Shown: positions 51,529 to 60,108 of the stretch, piece by piece | Numbering within the stretch: the first letter of the stretch is position 1 | Layout: each line of letters starts with the position of its first letter | NCBI RefSeq assembly: GCF_002019695.1 | Contig: NZ_KV917376.1 | Coordinates: 4,040,974-4,104,973, forward strand | Direction of reading: 5' to 3' | Length of the DNA: 64,000 nucleotides | DNA from: Evansella clarkii | Lineage (GTDB): Bacteria > Bacillota > Bacilli > Bacillales > Salisediminibacteriaceae | Notes under the pieces: generated by a model | Databases searched by the model: none | Told to the model about the DNA's origin: nothing | The model's input: the letters and a program-made list of their open reading frames with translations, nothing else | Program-made: the position numbers and the translations under genes

Positions 51529-51607
51529 TTTTTGCCTCCTCCTGCTGGTCAGTTCACTCATGTAATTCTTATTCCCGCTTAGAATCTTCGTCAATCAGCT
51601 GACAAAA

Positions 51608-52147
51608 TCACTGTGACATCCGGTTAGCGAGAAAAAGCCTTCCCATACCGTAACCAGCAAGGCTGGAAAAATAAAGCAGAGCTATACTGGCAAACTCAAG
51701 TGTGAAAGAGGGAAGCACATCAAAAAAGTAGGAGAAACCACCATACAACGGAACCGTGTAGATGAAAACAGCAGGATAAAATACAAAAGGAAACATAGTA
51801 AGCAGACCAAACAAAATAAGGAAAGCCCCGGCACCCCAATATAACGTCAAAAATGGTATGTAGTTTCGTTTTTTCTGTCCTGCCATATAAAAACTATAAA
51901 TAAACCAGAGCAGAAGAAACAGAATGGAAGAAATTCCGTGAATCATTGCAGGCTCCGTCTTCATCACATATGTATTGTAGCTGATCAGGCTGAAAACAAG
52001 CGTAACAGCCAGAATTAAAACGAGATGCAGGCGCATTTCAGAAAAAACACGGAAGCCTTTCCTGGACATAAAATAACGCACACTTAACACTGAGGCTGCT
52101 AAAATGGCTAATAAAGTGATTACAGTAAGGATAACTGCAAGATCCAT
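51608..52147 (-). CDS. Membrane protein, unknown function
   Basis: The 179-residue product has about six membrane spans and few charged residues. The start at ATG 52147 has GGTGGG four bases upstream. No motif is recognised. It follows a stress gene on the same strand but with its own leader. Confidence 0.68.
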   Translation of the reverse strand: MDLAVILTVITLLAILAASVLSVRYFMSRKGFRVFSEMRLHLVLILAVTLVFSLISYNTYVMKTEPAMIHGISSILFLLLWFIYSFYMAGQKKRNYIPFLTLYWGAGAFLILFGLLTMFPFVFYPAVFIYTVPLYGGFSYFFDVLPSFTLEFASIALLYFSSLAGYGMGRLFLANRMSQ

Positions 52148-52275
52148 ATTTCCCACCACTCCTTATTATTTAACGGGCTGGAGGATCGTTCGCTGGACAG
52201 GAACTCCTCCCACATTAACATTTCTTTTAAGGAATAAATATTTTTTCCATCTATTAAAAATAAACTTTTACCCTC

Positions 52276-52455
52276 TTAACTTACTTCCCTTCCTTCACTT
52301 TCCAGTGTTGAATGAATAGCTGCTACATATTCATTTCGATTAAAATGTCTTTCCTCAAAATCAATAATAATGTTGCCTTTTTGATAACCCATTAACCAAT
52401 TGAAGAACAAAAGAAGGGCAGCACTTGTGACTATAATTAAAATGATATTTGCCAA
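52276..52455 (-). CDS. Small membrane protein, TTG start
   Basis: A 59-residue frame starts at TTG 52455 after GAGGTG with a seven-base spacer. It has one N-terminal membrane span (NIILIIVTSAALLLFFNWL) and an acidic soluble tail with FEERHFNRNEYVAAIH and ESEGREVS. No family is recognised. The composition looks like real coding sequence. Confidence 0.6.
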   Translation of the reverse strand: MANIILIIVTSAALLLFFNWLMGYQKGNIIIDFEERHFNRNEYVAAIHSTLESEGREVS

Positions 52456-52567
52456 CTTTATTCACCTCTTTTATTACATACGAAAAAATATGCGGCCGGT
52501 TTCATCTATGGCTGGTTACTCTTGTTTCCCGCAACCCCTGATCAAAAGCATTTTACCCGTAAACCAA

Positions 52568-52600
52568 AAAAGCATGATTATTGATAACCATGCTTTTAAG
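52568..52600 (-). terminator. Terminator of the 52607 gene
   Basis: AAAAGCATG and its complement pair over nine bases with a 12-base loop; a T-run follows on the minus strand, about ten bases after the stop. Confidence 0.8.
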
Positions 52601-52606
52601 AGACAT

Positions 52607-53527
52607 TTAATTACCATACACTTGAAATTGTTTCCCGCCAACTCGGCCCTTTTGCCAGTCTTCTTTAAATGCTCCATGGAGAATCCAGGGTGAAGGCAGT
52701 TTAAACTCATGCCCTACAGGCAGAGCAGCAGCCTGTGTTTTAGTTAGATCCATCCATATATATGTTTCCTCTTCATCTTCCTGCTTTTTTTCCCGCGCTA
52801 ACTTTTCGTAATCTGCTTTTATCGTTTCCCAGAGCCCTTGCTGCTCGGCAAGATCGTCCCATGGATAGACGGCATGCAAGTAATGGTATTTCTTCTGATC
52901 CTCTTTCGTTATGAGTACGCGTGTGCCTGCCTCATTTTCATAAAACGACCATTCGCTTACTTTCTCCTCCGGGAATAACGCTTCTGAAGCTGGGAAGGAA
53001 TAATAGACTTCGTAAGGAAAAACCGCGGAATTTTCTATATATATTTCTTCCAGCCAATCCTTCTTCCGCTGATGTGACTCTATTTTTATCCACTTTGCAC
53101 GGCCGTTTCCCAGTACAGCCGTATCCTTTGTGACAGCACCATGCCTCGGTGTATGGGCAGGGAGCCCAAGCTTTTCCAGCACTCGCCTTGCCGGGATGTT
53201 CTCTTCCTGGGTGTTCGCACCCACCCACTTGATACCCGGTTCTTGAAATGCCTGGTCCATCACACTGGCAATAAGCTTTGTCGCATTATTTTTTCCCCGG
53301 AAATGCTGGTCACTTCTGAGCCGGCCGAGCATGGCATACTTACCGGCAAAAATCGTATAGCCGCCCATGCATATCATGTGGTCACCATCGAACATTCCGT
53401 AGAGATGATGTGTCCCGGAAGTAAGACGATCAAATATCCGCTCCACGTAGTCATCTTCTATTCCTGTATCCATTGCTTTTAAAAAATGAAAATCATTCTC
53501 TGACAATTTCCTGATCGTTTCACTCAT
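52607..53527 (-). CDS. Large GNAT acetyltransferase
   Basis: The 306-residue protein has an N-terminal GNAT domain (residues 5-130; LGRLRSDQHFRGKNNATKLIASVMDQ as the acetyl-CoA loop, and NTQEENIPARRVLEKLGL) and a C-terminal extension of about 150 residues rich in aromatic and charged residues with a domain of unknown role. ATG 53527 has AGGAAG eight bases upstream; a GTG at 53536 does not. The substrate is unknown. Confidence 0.82.
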   Translation of the reverse strand: MSETIRKLSENDFHFLKAMDTGIEDDYVERIFDRLTSGTHHLYGMFDGDHMICMGGYTIFAGKYAMLGRLRSDQHFRGKNNATKLIASVMDQAFQEPGIKWVGANTQEENIPARRVLEKLGLPAHTPRHGAVTKDTAVLGNGRAKWIKIESHQRKKDWLEEIYIENSAVFPYEVYYSFPASEALFPEEKVSEWSFYENEAGTRVLITKEDQKKYHYLHAVYPWDDLAEQQGLWETIKADYEKLAREKKQEDEEETYIWMDLTKTQAAALPVGHEFKLPSPWILHGAFKEDWQKGRVGGKQFQVYGN

Positions 53528-53637
53528 ACAAGTCACTTCCTATTTCGTCCAGTTGTTTGAATTATTCTGCGAGTTCTATTATAAACGGTGTTGGAAGGTT
53601 TTTGCATTTCATATGCAGTCATAGCAAATAGAAAACT

Positions 53638-54144
53638 CTATTTCAATTCTTCTATTTTCTTTTCTGTCAGGCTGTATTGTTTGTTAATAAAATCCAGTCT
53701 TTTTCTGGCTGCATCCATTAAAATGTCATTGTTCATCTTTTCTCCTGCCAGCAGTATGTTTTGCAGCAGCTTTTCCAGTCCTCTTTTCCCTGCTTTTTTT
53801 ACCGCAAGCATGTCACACTTCATTTCTGCTATAAGGTCCAGCTCTTTCCCGCTGCGGACCGGGTAGGTTAAATGCCCGATCTCATGCCAGATAATCGCTT
53901 CTTTTATCCTGTCATCTGAGGTAAAGTTCGCGTAGTCATAAACGAGTATGCACCCAGAGTATGCCAATTCGTTTGATTCTGTAAAAAGAGTAAGGATCCT
54001 TGTATCCAGGTTATTGATTGAAAAGAAGAAACCAGCGCCCTTGCCGTGGTAGTTTAAAAGTCTCTTTTTATCTTCCAGTACAATAATTGGTTTTTCCAGG
54101 CCGTATTTTTCCGAAGACAGAATACTCCCCACACACTGCATCAT
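53638..54144 (-). CDS. HEXXH putative zinc peptidase
   Basis: The 168-residue soluble protein has IIWHEIGHLTYP, a gluzincin-type HEXXH motif, and a downstream LDLIAEMKCDMLAVKKAG with the third ligand Glu and a conserved Asp. The rest is a short helical C-terminus. This arrangement matches small peptidase-like proteins in bacilli, some of them related to ImmA/IrrE. No partner repressor is next to it. The start ATG has AAAGGGG upstream. Confidence 0.78.
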   Translation of the reverse strand: MMQCVGSILSSEKYGLEKPIIVLEDKKRLLNYHGKGAGFFFSINNLDTRILTLFTESNELAYSGCILVYDYANFTSDDRIKEAIIWHEIGHLTYPVRSGKELDLIAEMKCDMLAVKKAGKRGLEKLLQNILLAGEKMNNDILMDAARKRLDFINKQYSLTEKKIEELK

Positions 54145-54337
54145 TTTTTCCCCTTTCCGTTCCTTAACCTGTATGGACTTTCCTGCGGCTCATACCTCAT
54201 ACCAATGAACATGTAATAAAAGAGCCCATCGTATTAACAAGTATGTAAGAAAAACCCTCTTTTATACCGGTTTCTTTAGGTTTAATGAAAGAAAAGAAAA
54301 AAGACCTGGCATCAGCAAGGTCAGGTTCCATCGATAG

Positions 54338-54694
54338 TTATGGAGTTGTCTTACCAGTATCAAGATGGAGGTTTAACGAATCTGTTTCTTCACCATCTAC
54401 AAAAAGCTTACCTTCGCTAATAAAAAATTGTTTATCAAAATAAACGACTTCCCCTGTGAAAGCATCGGCATATTCGAGCAGATAACTGCCATCAGGAAGA
54501 CGGAAAACATACTTTCCATTATCGCTGATCCAGTTCTCATGCCATGTGAATGGTTCCCCTTCTTCGTCTAGTGCTGCAACTGCGACATATCCATCTCTTA
54601 CCGGCTTATTTTTACTGTAGACAGTGCCAGACAAGGTAACAGGCGGAACTACTATATCCAGGCTGTCAGCTGCCTCGCCATCAATTTTCTCCAC
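54338..54694 (-). pseudogene. C-terminal remnant of a repeat-domain protein
   Basis: The 118-residue frame is one beta-sandwich unit (SGTVYSKNKPVRDGYVAVAA, SDNGKYVFRLPDGSYLLEY) of the carboxypeptidase-regulatory type. Its first residues (DSLDIVVP) repeat the end of the unit (DSLNLHLD), as expected of one unit from a longer tandem protein. The GTG start has no ribosome binding site, no signal peptide follows, and its 5' end abuts the terminator of the GNAT gene. It is probably the remains of a surface protein gene after deletion. Confidence 0.55.
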
Positions 54695-54697
54695 AAC

Positions 54698-54727
54698 AAA
54701 ACAAGACCGCTGGCGCAGTCTTGTTTT
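54698..54727 (-). terminator. Terminator of the 54726 GNAT gene
   Basis: AAAACAAGAC and its perfect complement form a 10-bp stem with a 10-base loop, followed by TTTT-G. It overlaps the GNAT stop codon. Confidence 0.82.
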
Positions 54728-55169
54728 ATTTCAGAGCTAGTTCATAATGGAAGTATTGTTCATCACGCTTGTAACCGAGTCTTTCATATAGACGCTGTGC
54801 GGAATGATTGTTGAATGCGGTGCTGAGGCTGAGGCTCTTTGCCCCTGTTTCTTCGGCAAATTCCCGGGCTTTGTTCATAAGCAGTTCCCCTGCTCCTTTT
54901 TTCCTTGCTTCTTCAGCAACAAATAAGTCATTTAGAATCCACGTCTTTTTCATAGACACCGAGGAAAACGAAGGATAAAGCTGGGTAAAACCTAAGTACC
55001 TGTCTTTTTCCTTAATGGTAAAGATGACAGAATCCTTCTGCGTGAGCCGCTCTTCTATGAAATCTTCTGCGCCGGCTCTGTCAGATGGCTGTTCGTAAAA
55101 TATTCGGTACAGGTTAAATAACCGGGACACTTCTTCTAAATCCTCCATTGAAGCCTGGTAAACTTCCAT
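54726..55169 (-). CDS. GNAT acetyltransferase
   Basis: The 147-residue protein shows the GNAT pattern: VYQASMEDLEEVSRLFNLYR, LNDLFVAEEARKKGAGELLM with the acetyl-CoA-binding RKKGAG, and STAFNNHSAQRLYERLGYKR. It is closest in style to the EamA/YjcF-like small enzymes that acetylate amines, but the substrate is not known. GGAGGAA precedes the ATG. Confidence 0.9.
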   Translation of the reverse strand: MEVYQASMEDLEEVSRLFNLYRIFYEQPSDRAGAEDFIEERLTQKDSVIFTIKEKDRYLGFTQLYPSFSSVSMKKTWILNDLFVAEEARKKGAGELLMNKAREFAEETGAKSLSLSTAFNNHSAQRLYERLGYKRDEQYFHYELALK

Positions 55170-55262
55170 TCGCTTATTCCTCCTGAATGTTTTGTTTACA
55201 GCATATCATTTATAAGGGCAACTTGCTGAATTTTTCAACTTCAGCTCTCATGTAAAAAACAA

Positions 55263-55664
55263 TTATTCTATTATCACTTTTCCATCTTTATCTCTGATAT
55301 TTATTTTATATAAACTAATATCTGACATGAGCTCCTGTTTTTTTGCCTCTAAAATGCTCTCCACAGCGGATTTTATTTCTTCTGCTATCTCGCTCGTGTC
55401 ATCTCCGCTGCCATCTAATAAGGTATGGATAGTAATATGCTCTTCATACCCAATTTCTATGTCACCAATCTGGCCGTCAAAATCCAGACCTTCCTGCAAC
55501 GTGATCGTAAGGCTTCTTAATTCATCAACTAAATCCTGTTCCGTCACTTCCTTACTTTCAGAATCCACTGTTGACGACCCGGCGCCAGGCCCTCCTGATA
55601 CTATCCAAGTACCTAAAATAAACACAGTCATTACTGCAGAAACCCCAATGATTAACCTGTTCAA
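55263..55664 (-). CDS. Membrane-anchored protein, unknown function
   Basis: The 133-residue product has an N-terminal signal/anchor (about residues 4-23) and an acidic extracytoplasmic domain, including a strand pair (IGYEEHITIHTLLDG) and a helix with EIKSAVESILEAKKQEL. The TTG start has GGGGGTG upstream. It resembles short exported proteins of bacilli with no assigned role. Confidence 0.7.
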   Translation of the reverse strand: MNRLIIGVSAVMTVFILGTWIVSGGPGAGSSTVDSESKEVTEQDLVDELRSLTITLQEGLDFDGQIGDIEIGYEEHITIHTLLDGSGDDTSEIAEEIKSAVESILEAKKQELMSDISLYKINIRDKDGKVIIE

Positions 55665-55849
55665 AAAAACACCCCCGTGAATATAAATATGTACGGGCTT
55701 TTGAATTATGACAGGCCGGGGTTAAGGCAATTACATTTCTAAAGAAACTTATACCGATTACAGTAAGAAGTGATATACTGTTGTTGTAAAAGTTTTCCAC
55801 CAAGATTGGAAAATAAGAAGATATGTTAGTTATCGGCAGGAGGGATTGT

Positions 55850-56275
55850 ATGCATCCAGCAGTGCTGATTGAATGGATGGCTGTTGGCATTACCATCGCA
55901 TTAATCATAATTATTTCACTCTTCTTAAGAGGGAAATGGAGAAAGTTTGGATGGTCATTAGCCTTAGTTGTTTTTCTCGCGTACTGTGTATTTTATATTG
56001 CCCGCCCTCATTGGATCGACGCACAAATTGACCGGAAAACAGAACTGGTGGAAGTCTATTTAGAACAACAATTTCCAAATGAAGTCTGGAAAATAAATAC
56101 CGTTCCTCACCGTGAGGAAGGCTACAAACACCTCAACCCCTACTATATTGGAGTGGTTTTTGAAAACGAGCCAGAGGTTACGTATCATTACTGGGCAGAT
56201 AAGAATGATATTTACCAGATCAGTTATTCAACAGACAAAACCCTGGATGAGTTCAGGTATAAAGAACCAAAATAA
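55850..56275 (+). CDS. Two-span membrane protein, unknown function
   Basis: The 141-residue product has two spans (about residues 6-27 and 36-53) and an extracytoplasmic domain with NEVWKINTVPHREEGYKHLN and VTYHYWADKNDIYQISY. AGGAGGG with a five-base spacer supports ATG 55850. No family is recognised. It is convergent with the molybdenum gene cluster across array F. Confidence 0.72.
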   Translation: MHPAVLIEWMAVGITIALIIIISLFLRGKWRKFGWSLALVVFLAYCVFYIARPHWIDAQIDRKTELVEVYLEQQFPNEVWKINTVPHREEGYKHLNPYYIGVVFENEPEVTYHYWADKNDIYQISYSTDKTLDEFRYKEPK

Positions 56276-56390
56276 GCTGCTGCTATTAAACCAACAGGGC
56301 TAATGAACATACACATCAACTGGAACTCCGGCTCAAGCAGAGGAGGAGAACATTAAAACGGAAGTTTGAAACCAAACGAAGACTAAATTA

Positions 56391-57030
56391 AACTGGACAA
56401 ATTTGTGAGTTTTCACTGTAATTTGTCCAGCAATTCGTTTACTCTGGTCAAATTTGCTCATTGGCTCCAACATTTGTCCAGCAATTCGTTTACTCTGGAC
56501 AAATTTGCTCATTGGTTCCAACATTTGTCCAGCAAATTCCTTACTCTGGACAAATCAAACCGATTCTCCAAACATTTGTCCAGTAAAGATACTAATTTTG
56601 TAATAGCTAGTATAAAAAAGGGTATTAATCTGGACAAATTTGTGAGTTTTCACTGTAATTTGTCCAGCAATTCGTTTACTCTGGACAAATTTGCTCATTG
56701 GCTCCAACATTTGTCCAGCAAATTCCTTACTCTGGACAAATTTGCGAGTTTTCACTGTAATTTGTCCAGCAATTCGTTTACTCTGGACAAATTTGCTCAT
56801 TGGCTCCAACATTTGTCCAGCAAATTCCTTACTCTGGACAAATCAAACCGATTCTCCAAACATTTGTCCAGCAAAAATACTAATTTTGTGATATCTGGTA
56901 GAAAAAGGGTATTAATCCAGACAAATTTGTGAGTTTTCACTGTAATTTGTCCAGCAATTCGTTTACTCTGGACAAATTTGCTCATTGGCTCCAACATTTG
57001 TCCAGCAAATTCCTTACTCTGGACAAGACA
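56391..57030. repeat. Array F: CTGGACAAAT / ATTTGTCCAG inverted-core array, 51-bp period
   Basis: Direct cores CTGGACAAAT (with variants) begin at 56393, 56444, 56495, 56546, 56630, 56681, 56732, 56783, 56834, 56917, 56968 and 57019; the spacing is 51 except two steps of 83-84. The complement ATTTGTCCAG sits 28 bases after each of most copies, so every neighbour pair could form a hairpin. The DNA between cores is nearly identical. The stretch lies between convergent genes; frames through it are artefacts. Confidence 0.93.
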
Positions 57031-57052
57031 AATCAAACCACCTTCCCGCAAG

Positions 57053-57679
57053 CTAAAAATTTATTTTTTTCGCTTTTTTATACACTTCAGGAGTATCAAT
57101 ATCAAAGACACATCCTGGATCGGTGACACGGAGACGTTCATATAAATGAAGAGATTTTTTAAGCCCTTTAGCCCCTTCGTCTCCTGCTAAAAATGGAAAC
57201 ATCCCTTCATGTACATTTCCAAGGTAGACTGGGTGACCTGGAATTTGATTATATTCCGGCTGCAGCATAAACGGTTTTTCAGTCTGTGAACCTATCGCCC
57301 TCCCTGAACACAGCACAAATTCGATAGTTTCCTGTTTTATAAAAGGCATATCCCCAAGAAAAATCATAACTGAGGAATACTCTTCATTAAGTGCTTGCTG
57401 GAGACCTGTAAAAAGAGAAGTACTCTGGCCTTTCTTATACTCTTCGTTTAATAGCCACTGGAATCTTTCATCAGATATTTCTAACTCTGTCTGGATGCGT
57501 TCTGCTTCATGACCAATTACTCCAAAAACTCTGGAAAAACCACTGTGCAGAACGGTTGTTATCGTAACCTCCAGTAAACTGCGCTTCCCTAGCTGGAGCA
57601 GCTGTTTAGCCGTTCCCATACGTTTTGACATTCCTGCTCCAAGAATTATACCAGCGACCGGATATTTTTCCCCAGCCAT
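57053..57679 (-). CDS. Molybdenum cofactor nucleotidyltransferase-like protein (MocA/PucB type)
   Basis: The 208-residue protein has the nucleotidyltransferase signatures GIILGAGMSKRMGTAKQLL, IFLGDMPFI and GHPVYLG, as in MocA, which attaches CMP to molybdopterin for molybdenum hydroxylases. It begins two bases after the xdhC-like gene and is the last gene of the molybdenum operon. It likely matures the cofactor of the oxidoreductase encoded at the other end of the operon. Its ribosome binding site is weak, which fits translational coupling. Confidence 0.9.
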   Translation of the reverse strand: MAGEKYPVAGIILGAGMSKRMGTAKQLLQLGKRSLLEVTITTVLHSGFSRVFGVIGHEAERIQTELEISDERFQWLLNEEYKKGQSTSLFTGLQQALNEEYSSVMIFLGDMPFIKQETIEFVLCSGRAIGSQTEKPFMLQPEYNQIPGHPVYLGNVHEGMFPFLAGDEGAKGLKKSLHLYERLRVTDPGCVFDIDTPEVYKKAKKINF

Positions 57680-57681
57680 AT

Positions 57682-58812
57682 TTAAGTGATTCTAACAGGC
57701 TTGTGAATCGCCTGTCGTTCCCTGAGAAAACCACCTGTATGGCCATTCTTTACAGCAAGTACTTCAGCCATAATACTGAGTGCAATTTCATCAGCCGTAT
57801 CAGCGCCAATATCAAGGCCAACAGGGCCAAATAATTTTTTATCCAGCTGGTTTTCCGTAAAATTGAAACCATCTTCCTCCAGTCTGTCCAGCAACCGTCC
57901 CAGCCTTGAGCGGGGGCCAAGAACACCAACATACGGGGCGGAGGAATTAAGAGCAAGTTCAAGGGATTTGACGTCCCTCTCAAGATGATGATTCATAATT
58001 ACCACATACGTCCTTTCTGTAATTAGGATATCGTCCTTTTCAGCTTTTGCCGGGTCGATGAGGATACAATCCGATCCAGGAAAAAGCTCTTTTGTATTGT
58101 ATCCAGGTCTTGGATCCACCACGGTAGTTTTAAATCCTAACTCCGTGCTTCTTTTAGCCAGCGGAACTGCATCATGGCCGGCACCGAAGATTAATAAGCC
58201 AGGAGGCGGAACGTGTAAGTCCATAAAAACTTCAATTTCATAGTCTCCGATCGATAGTACAGTAGTTCCGGACTTAGGATTTTGTTCGCCAAGCTTTCTT
58301 ACAGCAATTTTCGCCGCTTTTTCTGCCAGTTCATTATTCAGGCATTTTCCATACAAACCTTCAGGCTTTATGCAAAAGCGGTCGCCATCGCTTATATTTT
58401 CCTGAGAATCCCCTCTTATAACAGTGCATAATACTGCCGGGATCTCCTTTTGTACTGAATCAGCCCAGCTTCCATATGCCTCATCATACTCTGCGGAAAA
58501 TGGCTCAATATATATGTCTACTGTTCCTGGACAGCCAAGACCGAGGCCCCACACAAGTTCTTCATCCATATGATATGTTTTCAGTTCCGGCTTACCCATC
58601 TGCATGACGGCTTTTGCCGTTTCTTCCACATCCGGTTCAAGGCAGCCGCCGGATATCATCCCAGTGAGTATCCCCTGTTCTCCTATGAGCATTTTCGCTC
58701 CTTCTCTTCTGTAGGCAGATCCTTTCACCCGGATAACAGTTGCGATAGCGGTTTTTCTCCCTTTTTTTTGTTCTGCTGCCATTAACGCTGATATTCGTTT
58801 ATTCTCGTTCAT
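57682..58812 (-). CDS. XdhC/CoxI-family cofactor maturation protein
   Basis: The 376-residue protein has the N-terminal XdhC part (VIRVKGSAYRREGAKMLIG and GMISGGCLEPDVEE) and a C-terminal Rossmann part (LLIFGAGHDAVPLAKRSTELG, then YVGVLGPRSRLGRLLDRL). XdhC proteins bind and sulphurate molybdenum cofactor and insert it into xanthine-dehydrogenase-type enzymes. ATG 58812 overlaps the VWA gene stop (ATGA) and has GGGAG upstream. Confidence 0.93.
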   Translation of the reverse strand: MNENKRISALMAAEQKKGRKTAIATVIRVKGSAYRREGAKMLIGEQGILTGMISGGCLEPDVEETAKAVMQMGKPELKTYHMDEELVWGLGLGCPGTVDIYIEPFSAEYDEAYGSWADSVQKEIPAVLCTVIRGDSQENISDGDRFCIKPEGLYGKCLNNELAEKAAKIAVRKLGEQNPKSGTTVLSIGDYEIEVFMDLHVPPPGLLIFGAGHDAVPLAKRSTELGFKTTVVDPRPGYNTKELFPGSDCILIDPAKAEKDDILITERTYVVIMNHHLERDVKSLELALNSSAPYVGVLGPRSRLGRLLDRLEEDGFNFTENQLDKKLFGPVGLDIGADTADEIALSIMAEVLAVKNGHTGGFLRERQAIHKPVRIT

Positions 58813-60107
58813 TTCCCCCACTCCCGATTTCTAATTTTAAATGCGGCCTTCTGGTAAGAGGATGCATCTTCCGCTGAAAGAAACGAATCTATATATGGAA
58901 GTGCTGCCTTCATTCCGTTTGCCTCCGGCTCATATCCAGGAACCGCCAAAAGAGGATTAAACCAGACCACTCCTGCTGTTTTTCTCTGAAATATCTCCAT
59001 ACTCTTTCTCAGGCTTTCCGTTTTACCAGTATCAAGGCCATCACTGCCTATCAGGACGATCGTATCTTTCGTTAACATCATTTCGTAATTTTCAGTTAAT
59101 TTAATGAACGAATCACCGATCCTGGTGCCGCTTCCCCATTCTTCACTGGAAAAAATAAACGCTGGATCTCCTTTATCCTGGATGTTTTTAAACTGTTGTG
59201 TAATTCTTTTTAACGTATTGGAAAACAGAAAAATTTCTGCCTTCCCGGAAGTCAGGGTAAGGCCGTATGCAAACTGGAGGAAGTTCACCGAAAAATCCGC
59301 CATGGAACGGCTGCTGTCACAGAGCAAAAGATATTTGGTTTTCCGGACAGGTCGAGCTTTTTTGGGAAGCAGTGCTGCTCTTCCCCCTGTCTGCATAATT
59401 TTCCGCATCAACTTACGGAAATCTATCCGCTTACCTTTATGCTGGGATTTCCATCGTCTTCCTTGTTTAATTTTTATGTTTTTGTCAAAAATCCGTGCGG
59501 CAGATATAAATGCTGTCAGACTATCTTTTTCAAAGGAAACCTGGATATTGTGAAACTTGTTTCCCGTAAATCTCGACGCTTTCCAAACTTTAGTTTCCAC
59601 TTTTTTATCTGATTCTGCTGATATTGCTGCAGACTGATTAATTGGTAAAGCAGCTGTCCTCGCTTCACGTTCACTACTATTCTGTTGCTTCTCTGTATTA
59701 TGAACAGCTGTTGCGAGCCGGATTGCCTCAAGAGTTTGTTTTGCCTCTTTTTTTGATTTATTTTTTACTGATTGGTTTTTTTCTTCTTGATGGTCACTCT
59801 GTTTCTCCGCTAAGTTAGATGAAAGATGGATTCGTTTACGGTCAATAGTATTAGTCAGTGCTGATTTGCTGAAATAAAGAGGATACAGCATATTAAAAAT
59901 CTCCAGTTCCTCTTTTTTTGAACAGAAAATCATCCTCATCATCGCCTTAAAATTTTCTTCGTCACCTGGCCCTGTTTCTGCGACCGCCTGTAGAAAGAGG
60001 ATGATCTCTCCAGGCCCTGCAGCAACTTCATATTCCCTCAGGTGCCTGGCAAAAAGCTGAACCCTTTCAGGCAATGTAGTTATATTAATTATTTTCGCAG
60101 TTTCCAT
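58809..60107 (-). CDS. VWA-domain protein, CoxE-like
   Basis: The 432-residue protein has a helical N-terminal region and a basic linker, then a von Willebrand A domain at about residues 250-420 with the metal site DSSRSM and late GSDGLDTGK. CoxE proteins work with a MoxR-type ATPase (CoxD) to mature carbon-monoxide-dehydrogenase-type molybdenum enzymes. ATG 60107 lies three bases after the CoxD-like stop with AAGGAAG upstream; a longer in-frame extension has no such support. Confidence 0.88.
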   Translation of the reverse strand: METAKIINITTLPERVQLFARHLREYEVAAGPGEIILFLQAVAETGPGDEENFKAMMRMIFCSKKEELEIFNMLYPLYFSKSALTNTIDRKRIHLSSNLAEKQSDHQEEKNQSVKNKSKKEAKQTLEAIRLATAVHNTEKQQNSSEREARTAALPINQSAAISAESDKKVETKVWKASRFTGNKFHNIQVSFEKDSLTAFISAARIFDKNIKIKQGRRWKSQHKGKRIDFRKLMRKIMQTGGRAALLPKKARPVRKTKYLLLCDSSRSMADFSVNFLQFAYGLTLTSGKAEIFLFSNTLKRITQQFKNIQDKGDPAFIFSSEEWGSGTRIGDSFIKLTENYEMMLTKDTIVLIGSDGLDTGKTESLRKSMEIFQRKTAGVVWFNPLLAVPGYEPEANGMKAALPYIDSFLSAEDASSYQKAAFKIRNREWGK

Positions 60108-60108
60108 T

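Noticed and set aside
56391-57051. Frames on both strands through array F (FTLDKFAHW.. and the reverse)
   Set aside because: Both strands are open because the repeat is an inverted-core array; no ribosome binding site and no independent support.
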